A stretch of DNA of 6,391 nt. It comes from an uncultured Oscillibacter sp. (lineage in GTDB: Bacteria; Bacillota; Clostridia; Oscillospirales; Oscillospiraceae). The position numbers and the translations under genes were made by a program. Of this stretch, positions 6,283-6,391 are shown one piece after another; the stretch's first letter is position 1; each line of letters starts with the position of its first letter. The DNA lies in contig CAJOFP010000053.1 in the NCBI GenBank assembly GCA_905233795.1, positions 6,949-13,339 on the forward strand, read 5' to 3'. Under the pieces are notes generated by a model that saw only the letters and a program-made list of their open reading frames with translations, searched no databases and had not been told where the DNA came from.

Positions 6283-6391
6283 ATAAAAAATCGAGCCGCA
6301 AATAAAATAATTCAATAAATTAAAATAAATAAAAATATAAAATAAATAAATAAATAAAATAATGACCCCGACGGTTTCGCGGACGCGGCGG
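6283..6391. other. AT-rich upstream region of rnj with a GC-rich tail at the window edge
   Basis: This stretch presumably holds the rnj promoter, but no convincing -35/-10 pair stands out; a minus-strand TTGAAT around 6314 has no -10 at the right distance. From 6340 to 6355 there are four AAAT units. Composition switches sharply to GC-rich at about 6363-6391, which may be the edge of a neighbouring gene. No frame there can be assigned with confidence from 29 bases. Confidence 0.5.
6340..6355. repeat. Tetranucleotide repeat AAAT x4
   Basis: Four perfect AAAT units lie within a longer A/T-only stretch upstream of rnj, about 90 bases before its start codon. Such a tract can slip during replication; whether its length varies cannot be seen here. 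Confidence 0.7.

Noticed and set aside
6253..6315. Longer RNase J starting at the ATG at 6315
   Set aside because: The extra 21 residues are Phe/Tyr-rich translation of AT leader sequence, while the ATG at 6252 has a strong ribosome site and gives the family's normal N-terminus and length.
6362..6391. Plus-strand ATG at 6362 as the start of a divergent gene
   Set aside because: Only ten codons are visible and the bases before it are A/T-only with no Shine-Dalgarno sequence.

Overview
The window looks like chromosomal DNA from a low-to-mid GC Gram-positive-type bacterium, most likely Bacillota, class Clostridia. The main reason is a full-length ribonuclease J that matches the Bacillus/Clostridium family closely in length and in every metal-binding residue. 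Strong AAGGAG-type ribosome binding sites and very AT-rich, tandemly repetitive intergenic DNA fit this. The lineage call is an inference and cannot be narrowed from the sequence alone.

Layout from left to right. Positions 1-126 are the last 41 codons of an unidentified plus-strand gene. Positions 127-366 are non-coding and structured: three copies of a 9-bp AT repeat, a GC-only-stemmed palindrome of the 'PLIQGG/PPLDKGG' dispersed type, a three-way-junction fold ending in a T-rich tract (likely the terminator of the upstream gene), and a perfect 37-bp tandem duplication that runs up to the Shine-Dalgarno of the next gene.

Positions 367-4498 are one large plus-strand gene for a secreted, multi-domain Ig/fibronectin-type surface or extracellular protein of about 1,376 residues. 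It is broken by a frameshift near 781-791. The first 141 codons (signal peptide, one complete Big_2-like domain, half of a second) are in one frame; the remaining 1,235 codons (rest of Big_2 domain 2, then a string of FN3-like and SbsA/Big_5-like domains) are in the next frame. Domain 2 is also about ten residues shorter than domain 1 at the break and lacks the conserved Trp segment, so a small deletion (29 bp would fit exactly) is likelier than a simple one-base error.

Positions 4499-4593 are the convergent intergenic region with a bidirectional intrinsic terminator. Positions 4594-6252 (minus strand) encode RNase J. Its AT-rich leader and upstream region run to the right edge, where a short GC-rich tail (6363-6391) may belong to the next gene.

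The two main genes are convergent and functionally unrelated: RNase J is housekeeping RNA turnover, and the large protein is an accessory cell-surface or secreted product. I see no defence system, CRISPR array, transposase, tRNA or rRNA. The points most worth a second look are the frameshift/deletion, the duplicated leader before the surface-protein gene, and the structured palindromic element upstream of it.
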